The notes beneath the pieces were generated by a model. That model was not told the DNA's origin. It worked only from the letters and a program-made list of their open reading frames with translations, and searched no databases. Source: Nitrospirota bacterium (GTDB taxonomy: Bacteria > Nitrospirota > Nitrospiria > Nitrospirales > Nitrospiraceae). From it: a DNA stretch of 7,914 bases. Position 1 is the stretch's first letter. Every line of letters begins with the position of its first letter. The position numbers and the translations under genes were made by a program. The stretch spans positions 1-7,914 of the forward strand of contig JAHWYE010000198.1 of assembly GCA_020028195.1 (NCBI GenBank). Reading direction: 5' to 3'. Positions 1 to 5,514 of the stretch are shown piece by piece.

Positions 1-969
1 GCCTGCAGCGTGCGCGGCGCATACGCGGAGCTGGCCACGGTCCCGGTTCGGCTCCTCCTCTATGTGAACGATACCGCCAAGGAAGTGACCGTCCACGATG
101 GATCCTTCCGGGTTCCGATTCTCCTGGACTCGGGCCTAAACCATATCCGTGCGGTGGCCGAAGACTGGCGGGGCGTGAGGGCTGAAGACACCATTACGCT
201 CGAGTACGTCCGCCCCCGAGTGCCTGACGGGATCGCGATCGCGAGCCCGCGGGACGGACACATCCTACCTCCAGACTCGCCGCCGGTTATCCTCATCGAG
301 GGAGAGCTTGAGAACCGGAACATCTCCACGGTCTCGCTCGTGGTCAATGATCGACGGATCGTCGTGCGCGCGCGCAACGGGCGCTTCCAGAAGGCCCTCC
401 CTGTCCTCGATCGAGTCCTCAATCTGCGGGCGGAGATCCCGTCGAACGGTGGGGCGCCACAGCGGAGCCGGCCCGTGACAGTTCACGCCCCGCCACGGAG
501 CGCGGGCTACGGCCTTCTGGTCTTGGAGTGGCCGGACGGGGTTGCCGCTCATCAGGTGAAGGTGAAAGCCACCTGGCGCGCTCGCCCCGAACGTCTCGAC
601 GCCCCAATTCACAAAGTGCTGCTGGACGACTTCCGGGCCTCCGAGCGAGGCACCCCTCCCGAGGTCTTCTCCGTTCGTTTGAAGCCTGGCGTGTACACCT
701 TCATGCTCCGCGCCGAGGCCGACGTGGCGGGCGATGTCCGGGCGATCGTTTACCTCCCCAAGGCGGACCATTTGGAGGCTCGGGAGCTCAGGCCGCTCTC
801 GCTGAAGGGAGCAAGAGAGTGGGTCCTGGCGAAGTTGCTTTTCCCCCAGGGCGTGTTCTGGGAGCAGGACGACTGGTTCAGCGGCCGAAGTGAGAGCGCG
901 GATGCGTTGACAAAGTTCCGGTTTCCGGAGGGCATCACTTGGACGGAGCGTAAGAAGCATTTCCCATGA
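1..969 (+). CDS. Ig-like repeat envelope/secreted protein, C-terminal part (5' end outside window)
   Basis: The frame is open to the left edge, so the gene starts upstream; GTG at 10 is only the first start-like codon in the window. Residues here count from that codon. Two successive beta-sandwich repeats are visible, at about 12-66 and 73-156. Both have the pattern V-V/Y-V-N-D, a short turn, an alternating V-x-V strand, D/N-G-x-F, and a closing L-N-x-(I)RA strand. This is typical of bacterial Ig-like / glucodextranase-B-type domains. A third region (about 165-250) has W-P-D-G and K-P-G-V-Y-T-F-M-L-R motifs and looks like another beta-sandwich that I cannot assign to a family. The tail (250-319) is rich in Trp, Phe and charged residues. 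No enzyme motif is seen. Such repeats usually occur in exported surface or periplasmic proteins; a signal peptide would lie outside the window. The role is unknown: adhesion or carbohydrate binding are possible, not shown. Confidence 0.75.
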   Translation, partial: ACSVRGAYAELATVPVRLLLYVNDTAKEVTVHDGSFRVPILLDSGLNHIRAVAEDWRGVRAEDTITLEYVRPRVPDGIAIASPRDGHILPPDSPPVILIEGELENRNISTVSLVVNDRRIVVRARNGRFQKALPVLDRVLNLRAEIPSNGGAPQRSRPVTVHAPPRSAGYGLLVLEWPDGVAAHQVKVKATWRARPERLDAPIHKVLLDDFRASERGTPPEVFSVRLKPGVYTFMLRAEADVAGDVRAIVYLPKADHLEARELRPLSLKGAREWVLAKLLFPQGVFWEQDDWFSGRSESADALTKFRFPEGITWTERKKHFP

Positions 970-973
970 AGCT

Positions 974-1009
974 GGAACCGCACCGTGTCCGGCATGACAC
1001 CTGCGTTCC
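974..1009. other. Imperfect hairpin between convergent genes, possible 3'-end structure
   Basis: Arms GGAAC (974-978) and GTTCC (1005-1009) pair, followed inward by GCA/TGC and GTGTC/GACAC around a six-base loop, with one bulge and one small internal loop. It begins five bases after the stop codon at 967-969. No T-run follows on either strand, so it is not a standard intrinsic terminator. It could be an mRNA 3'-end stabiliser. The rest of the 142-base convergent gap shows nothing I can name. Confidence 0.3.
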
Positions 1010-1111
1010 GGAGGGGAGCCCGGGTGCTGCTCCTGATTCTGCGGAGGTTTTCACCGAGCCTTGGAGCAATGGTGAAGGCCGGACCTTGAGCGCTGATGAG
1101 GGTGGCTGATG

Positions 1112-1813
1112 CTACTGCGTCTTGGATGCTGGGGTTTCAGGAGCGGATTTGGGGATCAGCCTCGGGGCCGTGTCGTGCATGCGAAGCCGCTCCTCAAACT
1201 CGACGTCGCCGCGTCGGCCGATCCATCGCACATACCAGCGGGCCTCGGGGGCGTACCAATACTGGTCGGAGTCACGGCGACTCCCCTCGCGGACCACCTT
1301 GAATGCGTGGAACCGCCCCGCGGGGACGGCGACAACCTCAGCGGTGACCACCGCAAAGGTGGCGTCTTGCTGGCTCTTCGTATCGCGCTCCTCGTAAGAC
1401 CCCCGGTGGACCCAGCGCTTGCCGACTTCAAGGGGCCAGACCAGCCATGGATGCGGAGGAACCATGCGGGCCTCGACGCGCCCATCCCGCAGGCTGCCAG
1501 ACCATTGCAGTTCGAAGGTGTAGTAGTGATCGATATCCCCAATCCTCATTACGTAGTACCGAATGGTGTTCACTTCTCTGATCTCGAGGACCTCCACCGT
1601 CTTGGTACCGGTGTTGTTTCCACTCGTCCAGTCATAGACCCATCGGTCACCGGGACGCCACTCGGGTGGGGAGTCGACACGGGTGAGGGGAGGCGGGGCC
1701 GACGCTGGTGGAGCGACCTCCCGCCCGGCGCACGACACGAGCAAAAAGGCGGTGACGCCAAAGGAGGCCGCCTTCAGGGCGGTGTGGACACAATTACGCG
1801 AGGTCATCATCAT
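1112..1813 (-). CDS. Putative lipoprotein of unknown function
   Basis: The 233-residue product begins with a short N-terminal region, a hydrophobic stretch (about 12-27) and a lipobox L-V-S-C with Cys28 as the predicted lipidation site, so export and anchoring in the membrane by signal peptidase II processing is likely. The next residue is Ala, which in the E. coli rule would favour outer-membrane sorting. A Pro/Ala linker (about 33-50) precedes a globular domain (about 51-215) rich in aromatics and alternating beta strands, with motifs P-G-D-R-W-V-Y, V-G-K-R-W-V-H, a P-A-G-R-F-x-A-F-K-V segment and a Y-W-Y-A-P-E-A-R-W-Y-V motif. The last two resemble conserved strands of uncharacterised DUF3108-like envelope beta proteins, but I do not recognise a family firmly. 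Three consecutive Met codons (1813, 1810, 1807) could start translation and no strong ribosome binding site is seen. The gene runs opposite to both neighbours and looks monocistronic. Confidence 0.85.
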   Translation of the reverse strand: MMMTSRNCVHTALKAASFGVTAFLLVSCAGREVAPPASAPPPLTRVDSPPEWRPGDRWVYDWTSGNNTGTKTVEVLEIREVNTIRYYVMRIGDIDHYYTFELQWSGSLRDGRVEARMVPPHPWLVWPLEVGKRWVHRGSYEERDTKSQQDATFAVVTAEVVAVPAGRFHAFKVVREGSRRDSDQYWYAPEARWYVRWIGRRGDVEFEERLRMHDTAPRLIPKSAPETPASKTQ

Positions 1814-1819
1814 GCAGCT

Positions 1820-1847
1820 ATCATTTCCAAATCGAGGCGGATGTCAA
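1820..1847 (-). promoter_or_regulatory. Candidate sigma70-type promoter of the lipoprotein gene
   Basis: On the minus strand a perfect -35 TTGACA (1847-1842) is followed after 16 bases by AATGAT (1825-1820; four of six matches to TATAAT). Transcription would begin about at 1813, the first base of the first ATG. The transcript would therefore be leaderless or nearly so, which agrees with the poor ribosome binding site. The -10 match is weak, so this is tentative. Confidence 0.3.
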
Positions 1848-1969
1848 GCCCCATTTGTAACCGGCCGCAGATGACCGTGAGATTCGGTCGTGATCCAGCC
1901 CTTTTTGAGCAGGAGAAGTTGAACCTCGCTGATGTGAGCACTGCTTCGTCCCTTTCGGAATTTTTGTGC

Positions 1970-2000
1970 TTGACAGTGCAGATGGCGATGGCCTTATAGA
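1970..2000 (+). promoter_or_regulatory. Candidate sigma70-type promoter for the kinase/regulator operon
   Basis: Perfect -35 TTGACA at 1970-1975 and -10 TATAGA at 1995-2000 (four of six), spacer 19 bases, longer than the ideal 17. The predicted start is near 2007, leaving about 100 bases of leader before the ATG at 2106. The leader holds a small G-rich hairpin (GAGGG 2024-2028 with CCCTC 2036-2040) just before a Shine-Dalgarno-like AGGAAAGAG (2041-2049). The remaining part of the 1814-2060 intergenic region shows nothing else I can identify. Confidence 0.5.
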
Positions 2001-2050
2001 TATGTCACGCTATTGTAGTCGGCGAGGGGGGAGAGCCCTCAGGAAAGAGC

Positions 2051-2119
2051 ATGGCATTTCGTGGTCCTTTCTCCGTCGCAAGAAGACAGGACGGTCGCCC
2101 ACACCATGACGCCGGATAA
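2051..2119 (+). CDS. Possible 22-codon leader peptide overlapping the kinase start
   Basis: An ATG at 2051 follows AGGA (2041-2044) with a six-base gap, the best ribosome binding site in this region. It opens a 22-codon frame ending at TAA 2117-2119, 14 bases past the kinase ATG at 2106. The peptide would be basic (R-R, H-H) and hydrophilic. It is in a different frame from the kinase. It could couple translation into the kinase gene, or it may be chance; a frame this short has no statistical weight by itself. Confidence 0.25.
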   Translation: MAFRGPFSVARRQDGRPHHDAG

Positions 2120-4325
2120 AATTACGATCAGCAGGAAAGCGACCTATATTGGGTGTTTTATCAGCCTGGTGACGGTTCGTCTTCTGCTGCGGGATTTCAC
2201 CTGGCAGGGCGGCACCGAGCTGCATGCGCTGATGGAGGCAAGCGCCTCCATCCTGGCGTTGTTTATCGGCATTGTGACTCTCATGCTGTTCCGGGGAAAG
2301 AAAGCCGATCTCTACCCGCTGATCGGCATCGGCTTCCTGGGCGCCGGATTGCTGGACGGATATCATGCACTCTTATCTGCTCCGTGGTTTGCCGATCTCT
2401 TGCTTTCGGGGCTTCCATCGCTCATGTCGTGGAGTGGGCTGGCCTCCCGCTTTTTTTTGTCTGTCTCCTTGTGGCTCAGCGTTCAGGCTTGGAGGAGAGA
2501 ACCGAGGACGCGGCAGCCGGAGAAGATCAGCCGGCGCTTGAAGTACTTGGCCGTCGGATCTTTCATCTCGCTGATTGTTCTTATCTTGGCGTTCTTCACC
2601 ATGCCCCGGAAGTATTATCCGGAGATCACGGCATACGGGCTCGAGGAGTTGATTCCCGCGGTCTTCTTTTTGCTGGCCTTTATCGGCTATGTGCGCAAGG
2701 GCCTCTGGAAAGACGACATTTTTGAACATTGGTTGCTCCTTGCGCTCATCATCAGTTTCGTCAGCCAGGCCATGTTCATGTCATTCTCGGGAGGATTTTT
2801 TGACGGGATGTTCCATGCCGGGCACCTGCTCAAGAATGTCAGCTACTTCTTTGTGCTTGTGGGCCTGGTGATCAGCATGAGTCATGTCCTGAAGGAGGAG
2901 GCCCAAGAACTCGCGTGCCCCAACGATGGGGCGCAGAGAGAAGTCGATGGATTTGTCGGTTTGGTGATCGGCACAAGTCAACTGCTCCAGAGGGAGGAAG
3001 CACGTAGCCGGGAGCTGGCACAGGCCAACGAAGTACTGCAGAGAGAACTCGCTGAACGCAGCCGAGCAAAAGAGATGATAGAGGCCCATGAAGAGGTAGA
3101 GGTATGGATTTTGGGAGAGACCGCACAGCTGGCGCAGATCAACAAAATGCTGCAGAGAGAAATCAGTGAGCGCAAGCGGGCCGAGTCGGAACTTGAGGCG
3201 CTCCACGGACTGAGCCGCCAGCTCGACTCCACGCTAGAATTGGACGATGTGATCGAGTTGGCACTCGTGAAAGTCAAAGGGGTAGTCGGGGTCGACGTGG
3301 CCGTCCTTTCAATCCTCGATAAGAGCTCTGGTGGGCTCATCCTCCGTACCGATCCTCAGTTGCCTCGCGAGCAGATCGAGGCCATAGTCCAAAGCGAGCT
3401 GAGACACTGGATTTCTGGGCAGGCAGCAGAGAGCTGGCACCCGATACTGTTGGATAGCCTCTCGAACGGGGATCAGCTATCCTCGTTGGCAGCCGCCCTG
3501 GGCGGCGTCGAATCTCTGGTCTGCGTCCCCCTGAAAGCGAAGGGGACGGTCATTGGCCATCTCACCCTCGCCAGCGCCAAGGTTGGTCGGTTTACGGAGC
3601 AGGACGTTCCCTTCCTCTCATCGGCGGCCTCGGTGGTCGCGACTGCCATCGACAACGCCCGCCTCTACGCCCAGACGAAAAAAGACGCTGAGGCCAAGTC
3701 ACTCCTGGTCCGGGAATTGAACCACAGGGTCCGAAACAACCTGGCAACGATAGTGGGCCTGCTCTCGATGGAGATGGCTCGGAAGAAACGTCACTCAGCC
3801 GAGAAGGCTCTTAAGGCCTCCATCGAGCGGGTGCAGAGCCTGGCCGCCATTCACAATACTCTGGCTCAGGCCGAGTTCAGGGAGCTGGATCTCAAGAGGC
3901 TGGTCGAAGACGTGGCCCAGGCTGCAGTCAGGGGGTTAGGTTGGGACAAGAAAGTGAAAATCACCGCCGACGCCCCTCCCCTGAGGCTTCCGCCCAATCG
4001 GCTAGCCTCATTAGCGTTGGCCACCAACGAACTGATCACGAATGCTCTGAAACACGCGTTCCGGACCTCCGACGCCGGACTCATCCAGGTTCGCGTCACA
4101 GAAGAGGGAGAGGAGATCCGGCTGGAGATCCGAGACAACGGTGCGGGGATCTCGACGACCAGGAAGATGGGCGGGAGGAAAGGGGTAGGGCTGGGTATCG
4201 TCACCTCGTTGGTCGAGACTGACCTTCAGGGGCAATTTGAACTTCGAGAAGACAATGGAACGGTGGCAACGGTGGACGGCCCGGTGAAGGAAGATCGGGT
4301 ACATCGCCATGGGGCTTTGGAATGA
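2106..4325 (+). CDS. Membrane sensor histidine kinase, MASE3-like + coiled coil + GAF + HisKA_2 + HATPase
   Basis: Likely sensor kinase that autophosphorylates and passes phosphate to the regulator encoded next. With ATG 2106 as start (739 aa), about eight membrane helices span residues 13-258. Their motifs E-L-H-A-L-M-E (His40), G-L-L-D-G-Y-H (His87) and H-A-G-H-L-L-K (His237, His240) fit the MASE3 family, whose ligand I do not know. A charged coiled coil (about 262-365) holds three copies of an L-A-x-x-N-x-x-x-Q-R-E segment, at about 268, 303 and 341. A GAF domain follows (about 369-530). The HisKA_2 dimerisation segment has E-L-N-H-R-V-R-N-N-L with His540 as the expected phosphoacceptor. 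The ATPase domain shows the N box (N-E-L-I-T-N-A, Asn646), D-N-G-A-G (Asp677) and G-V-G-L-G (693-697), so it looks active. An in-frame GTG at 2061 would add 15 residues; neither start has an ideal ribosome binding site. The stop overlaps the next start as ATGA, implying translational coupling. Confidence 0.9.
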   Translation: MTPDKITISRKATYIGCFISLVTVRLLLRDFTWQGGTELHALMEASASILALFIGIVTLMLFRGKKADLYPLIGIGFLGAGLLDGYHALLSAPWFADLLLSGLPSLMSWSGLASRFFLSVSLWLSVQAWRREPRTRQPEKISRRLKYLAVGSFISLIVLILAFFTMPRKYYPEITAYGLEELIPAVFFLLAFIGYVRKGLWKDDIFEHWLLLALIISFVSQAMFMSFSGGFFDGMFHAGHLLKNVSYFFVLVGLVISMSHVLKEEAQELACPNDGAQREVDGFVGLVIGTSQLLQREEARSRELAQANEVLQRELAERSRAKEMIEAHEEVEVWILGETAQLAQINKMLQREISERKRAESELEALHGLSRQLDSTLELDDVIELALVKVKGVVGVDVAVLSILDKSSGGLILRTDPQLPREQIEAIVQSELRHWISGQAAESWHPILLDSLSNGDQLSSLAAALGGVESLVCVPLKAKGTVIGHLTLASAKVGRFTEQDVPFLSSAASVVATAIDNARLYAQTKKDAEAKSLLVRELNHRVRNNLATIVGLLSMEMARKKRHSAEKALKASIERVQSLAAIHNTLAQAEFRELDLKRLVEDVAQAAVRGLGWDKKVKITADAPPLRLPPNRLASLALATNELITNALKHAFRTSDAGLIQVRVTEEGEEIRLEIRDNGAGISTTRKMGGRKGVGLGIVTSLVETDLQGQFELREDNGTVATVDGPVKEDRVHRHGALE

Positions 4326-4939
4326 TTGCTAAGCGAACAAGGCAGCGGCTCAGAGTTCTCGTCGTCGAGGATGAAGGACTGGTGGCGGCGGGCCTGAAAG
4401 GCCAACTGGAAGAGAGCGGCCACGAAGTGGTAGCTTTGGCAAGGGACGGCCAGCAGGCGGTCAGGCTCGCGTGCGACCTCCATCCCGACCTCATCATCAT
4501 GGACATCCGGATCCCGGGGGTGGACGGCATCGAGGCCGCCCGTGCTATCCTCACCCGGGAACCCATCCCCATCATCTTCCTCACCGCATACGCGGATGAA
4601 GATCTTTTCCGGCGGGCGGGGGAGGCCGGTGCCATAGCCTACCTGTTGAAGCCGGTGGACGGAGCGCGCCTCCGGTCAACGATCGGGGTGGCCCTGGCCC
4701 GTTTCAAGGACCTGGATGCCCTGCGCCGCGAGGTGACCGACCTCAAGGAGGCGCTGGAGACCAGGAAACTGGTCGAGCAGGCCAAGGGGATCCTGATGAC
4801 GCGGATGCAGCTTTCCGAGGCGGAGGCTTTCCGCCGGATGCAGCAAAAGAGCCGGAGCAACAGGATGACCCTCAAGGAGATCGCCTCGACAATCTTGGGC
4901 GCGGAAGGAATTTTCTCCGGGCTCGAAGAAAGTACTTGA
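4322..4939 (+). CDS. REC-ANTAR response regulator, predicted RNA-binding antiterminator
   Basis: The 205-residue protein has a receiver domain (about 10-127) with the acidic pair E16-D17, phosphoacceptor Asp61 in I-I-M-D-I-R-I-P-G, Thr88 in F-L-T-A-Y and Lys110 in L-L-K-P, all the residues needed for phosphorylation. A coiled helix (about 129-150) leads into an ANTAR domain (about 141-192) with the typical V-E-Q-A-K-G-I-L-M, then S-E-x-E-A-F-x-x-M and a final L-K-E-I-A helix. ANTAR regulators (AmiR, NasR, EutV, PdtaR) bind RNA stem-loops and block termination; phosphorylation drives dimerisation and binding in EutV. HisKA_2 kinases are their usual partners, matching the gene that overlaps this start by four bases. 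The start has no separate strong ribosome binding site, consistent with coupling. The stop codon lies inside a TTGACA element and a hairpin that may belong to the next transcript. Confidence 0.93.
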   Translation: MIAKRTRQRLRVLVVEDEGLVAAGLKGQLEESGHEVVALARDGQQAVRLACDLHPDLIIMDIRIPGVDGIEAARAILTREPIPIIFLTAYADEDLFRRAGEAGAIAYLLKPVDGARLRSTIGVALARFKDLDALRREVTDLKEALETRKLVEQAKGILMTRMQLSEAEAFRRMQQKSRSNRMTLKEIASTILGAEGIFSGLEEST

Positions 4940-4961
4940 CAAGGGGAGAAGCCTTTGTTAA
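4936..4961 (+). other. Ten-pair RNA hairpin with hexanucleotide loop at the regulator stop codon
   Basis: Bases 4936-4945 pair without interruption with 4952-4961 (ten pairs, two of them G-U), leaving the six-base loop GAGAAG (4946-4951). It covers the stop codon of the ANTAR gene. It is present in readthrough RNA from the kinase operon but not in a transcript begun at the promoter found in the same bases. ANTAR targets are paired hairpins with six-base loops, but the recalled consensus (A at position 1, G at 4) is not met here. Confidence 0.4.
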
Positions 4962-4964
4962 CAG
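4936..4964 (+). promoter_or_regulatory. Candidate sigma70-type promoter for the short LuxR-type gene
   Basis: Perfect -35 TTGACA at 4936-4941 overlaps the stop codon of the response regulator (4937-4939). After an ideal 17-base spacer comes TAACAG (4959-4964; three of six), preceded by TG at 4956-4957 in the extended -10 position. Predicted start is near 4971, giving a leader of about 155 nt that contains the hairpin at 4989-5017 and the terminator at 5028-5074. The -10 is weak, so this needs a mapped 5' end. Confidence 0.4.
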
Positions 4965-4988
4965 TCTAGCCTGAAGCGGTAGAAGCGA

Positions 4989-5017
4989 TCGAGGGGCTCC
5001 CTGGACGAGCACCTCGG
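4989..5017 (+). other. Leader hairpin upstream of the terminator
   Basis: TCGAGG (4989-4994) pairs with CCTCGG (5012-5017, one G-U), then after a single G-A mismatch GCTC (4996-4999) pairs with GAGC (5007-5010), leaving a seven-base loop. Its GAGG (4991-4994) could instead pair with the CCTC at 5032-5035 inside the terminator stem. That would be an alternative, though only a four-pair one. It may be part of an attenuation leader or chance structure. Confidence 0.35.
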
Positions 5018-5027
5018 CAAAGGCCAT

Positions 5028-5074
5028 GACGCCTCAAGGAGGAGAAGGTTCCTCCGCGAGGCGTCTTTATTTTT
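5028..5074 (+). terminator. Strong intrinsic terminator, possible attenuator
   Basis: GACGCCTC (5028-5035) pairs perfectly with GAGGCGTC (5058-5065). Inside, after a two-by-two internal loop, GGAGGA (5038-5043) pairs with TCCTCC (5050-5055) around the six-base loop GAAGGT (5044-5049). Fourteen pairs in all, followed directly by TTTATTTTT (5066-5074). This is a textbook rho-independent terminator. It may end the kinase/regulator operon. It also lies 51 bases before the next start codon, downstream of the only plausible promoter for that gene, so it could be a conditional terminator in that gene's leader. Confidence 0.88.
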
Positions 5075-5125
5075 GGCGGCCGAAGCCCAACGTTGAACGG
5101 TGATTGATAGAGCGGGAAGGGAAGA

Positions 5126-5443
5126 GTGAAGCCGCAAGTACCTATCCGGATTGTGATTGCCACGGACCGCCAGGAAGAAAGCACCGCTCTCACAGGGGTT
5201 GAGAGAGGGGCCCTGGCCGACGTCACCGGACCGGACCAGCACGGAGCTGGGCCAGCGCTGACGAAGAGGGAAACCGATATCCTTCGATCCCTTTCGTCGG
5301 GAGGGACGAATAAGGATATCGCGAAGGCCCTTTGCATCAGCGAGAAGACGGTCAAGTGCCATTTGAACAGCGTATTTCGGAAGCTGCAGGTCACCCGGCG
5401 CGTCCAGGCCGTTCTCTATGCGGCTGACCGCGGGTTGAAGTAG
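5126..5443 (+). CDS. Short NarL/LuxR-family HTH regulator lacking a receiver domain
   Basis: The 105-residue protein is mostly one GerE/LuxR-type DNA-binding domain (about 45-104): L-T-K-R-E-T-D-I-L, then the helix-turn-helix N-K-D-I-A-K-A-L-C-I-S-E-K-T-V-K-C-H-L with recognition helix about 72-84, and the closing L-x-V-x-x-R-x-Q-A-V helix. The first 18 residues (P-I-R-I-V-I-A-T-D-R) resemble the first beta strand and acidic turn of NarL-type receivers (usually I-R-I-V-I-A-D-D-H), but the remaining roughly 100 receiver residues are missing and a Gly-rich linker replaces them. It cannot be phosphorylated in the usual way, so control is probably through its expression. GTG start with AAGG (5117-5120) five bases upstream. 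It is 71 bases before the polysaccharide genes with no terminator in the gap, suggesting that it heads or controls that operon. Confidence 0.88.
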   Translation: MKPQVPIRIVIATDRQEESTALTGVERGALADVTGPDQHGAGPALTKRETDILRSLSSGGTNKDIAKALCISEKTVKCHLNSVFRKLQVTRRVQAVLYAADRGLK

Positions 5444-5514
5444 AGTTCTTACGGACTAACATCCTCACGGAGCTGGGGCGAATCTTTAGACCGCACATAA
5501 TTTGGGGATCGAAA

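Noticed and set aside
265..960. Long minus-strand frame opposite the Ig-like repeat gene.
   Set aside because: Shadow frame in GC-rich coding DNA; the plus-strand protein has clear internal repeats.
1109..1999. Long plus-strand open frame (296 codons) opposite the lipoprotein gene.
   Set aside because: Its translation lacks any domain-like pattern and it mirrors the minus-strand gene, which has a lipobox and a coherent protein. The plus frame also runs across the kinase promoter.
2024..2040. G-rich hairpin in the kinase leader as a second ANTAR target.
   Set aside because: Only five pairs with a seven-base G/A loop and no terminator behind it; too weak to claim.
5036..5048. Very strong Shine-Dalgarno-like AAGGAGG inside the terminator hairpin.
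   Set aside because: No ATG, GTG or TTG lies within a usable distance downstream; the purines are explained by the hairpin arm.
5026..5103. A 25-codon frame from ATG 5026 running through the terminator, like an attenuator peptide.
   Set aside because: The only Shine-Dalgarno-like AAAGG ends two bases before the ATG, too close for normal initiation, and the codon content shows no repeated regulatory amino acid.
5473..5501. CATAAT (5496-5501) as a -10 for the polysaccharide co-polymerase gene.
   Set aside because: No matching -35 at 16-18 bases upstream, and the implied start would fall on the ribosome binding site at 5504-5508. Readthrough from the preceding gene is simpler.
5444..5514. Searched for a sigma54 promoter (GGCAC-N5-TTGC type), common in exosortase polysaccharide loci.
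   Set aside because: No acceptable GG/GC pair with correct spacing in this gap or in 5075-5125.
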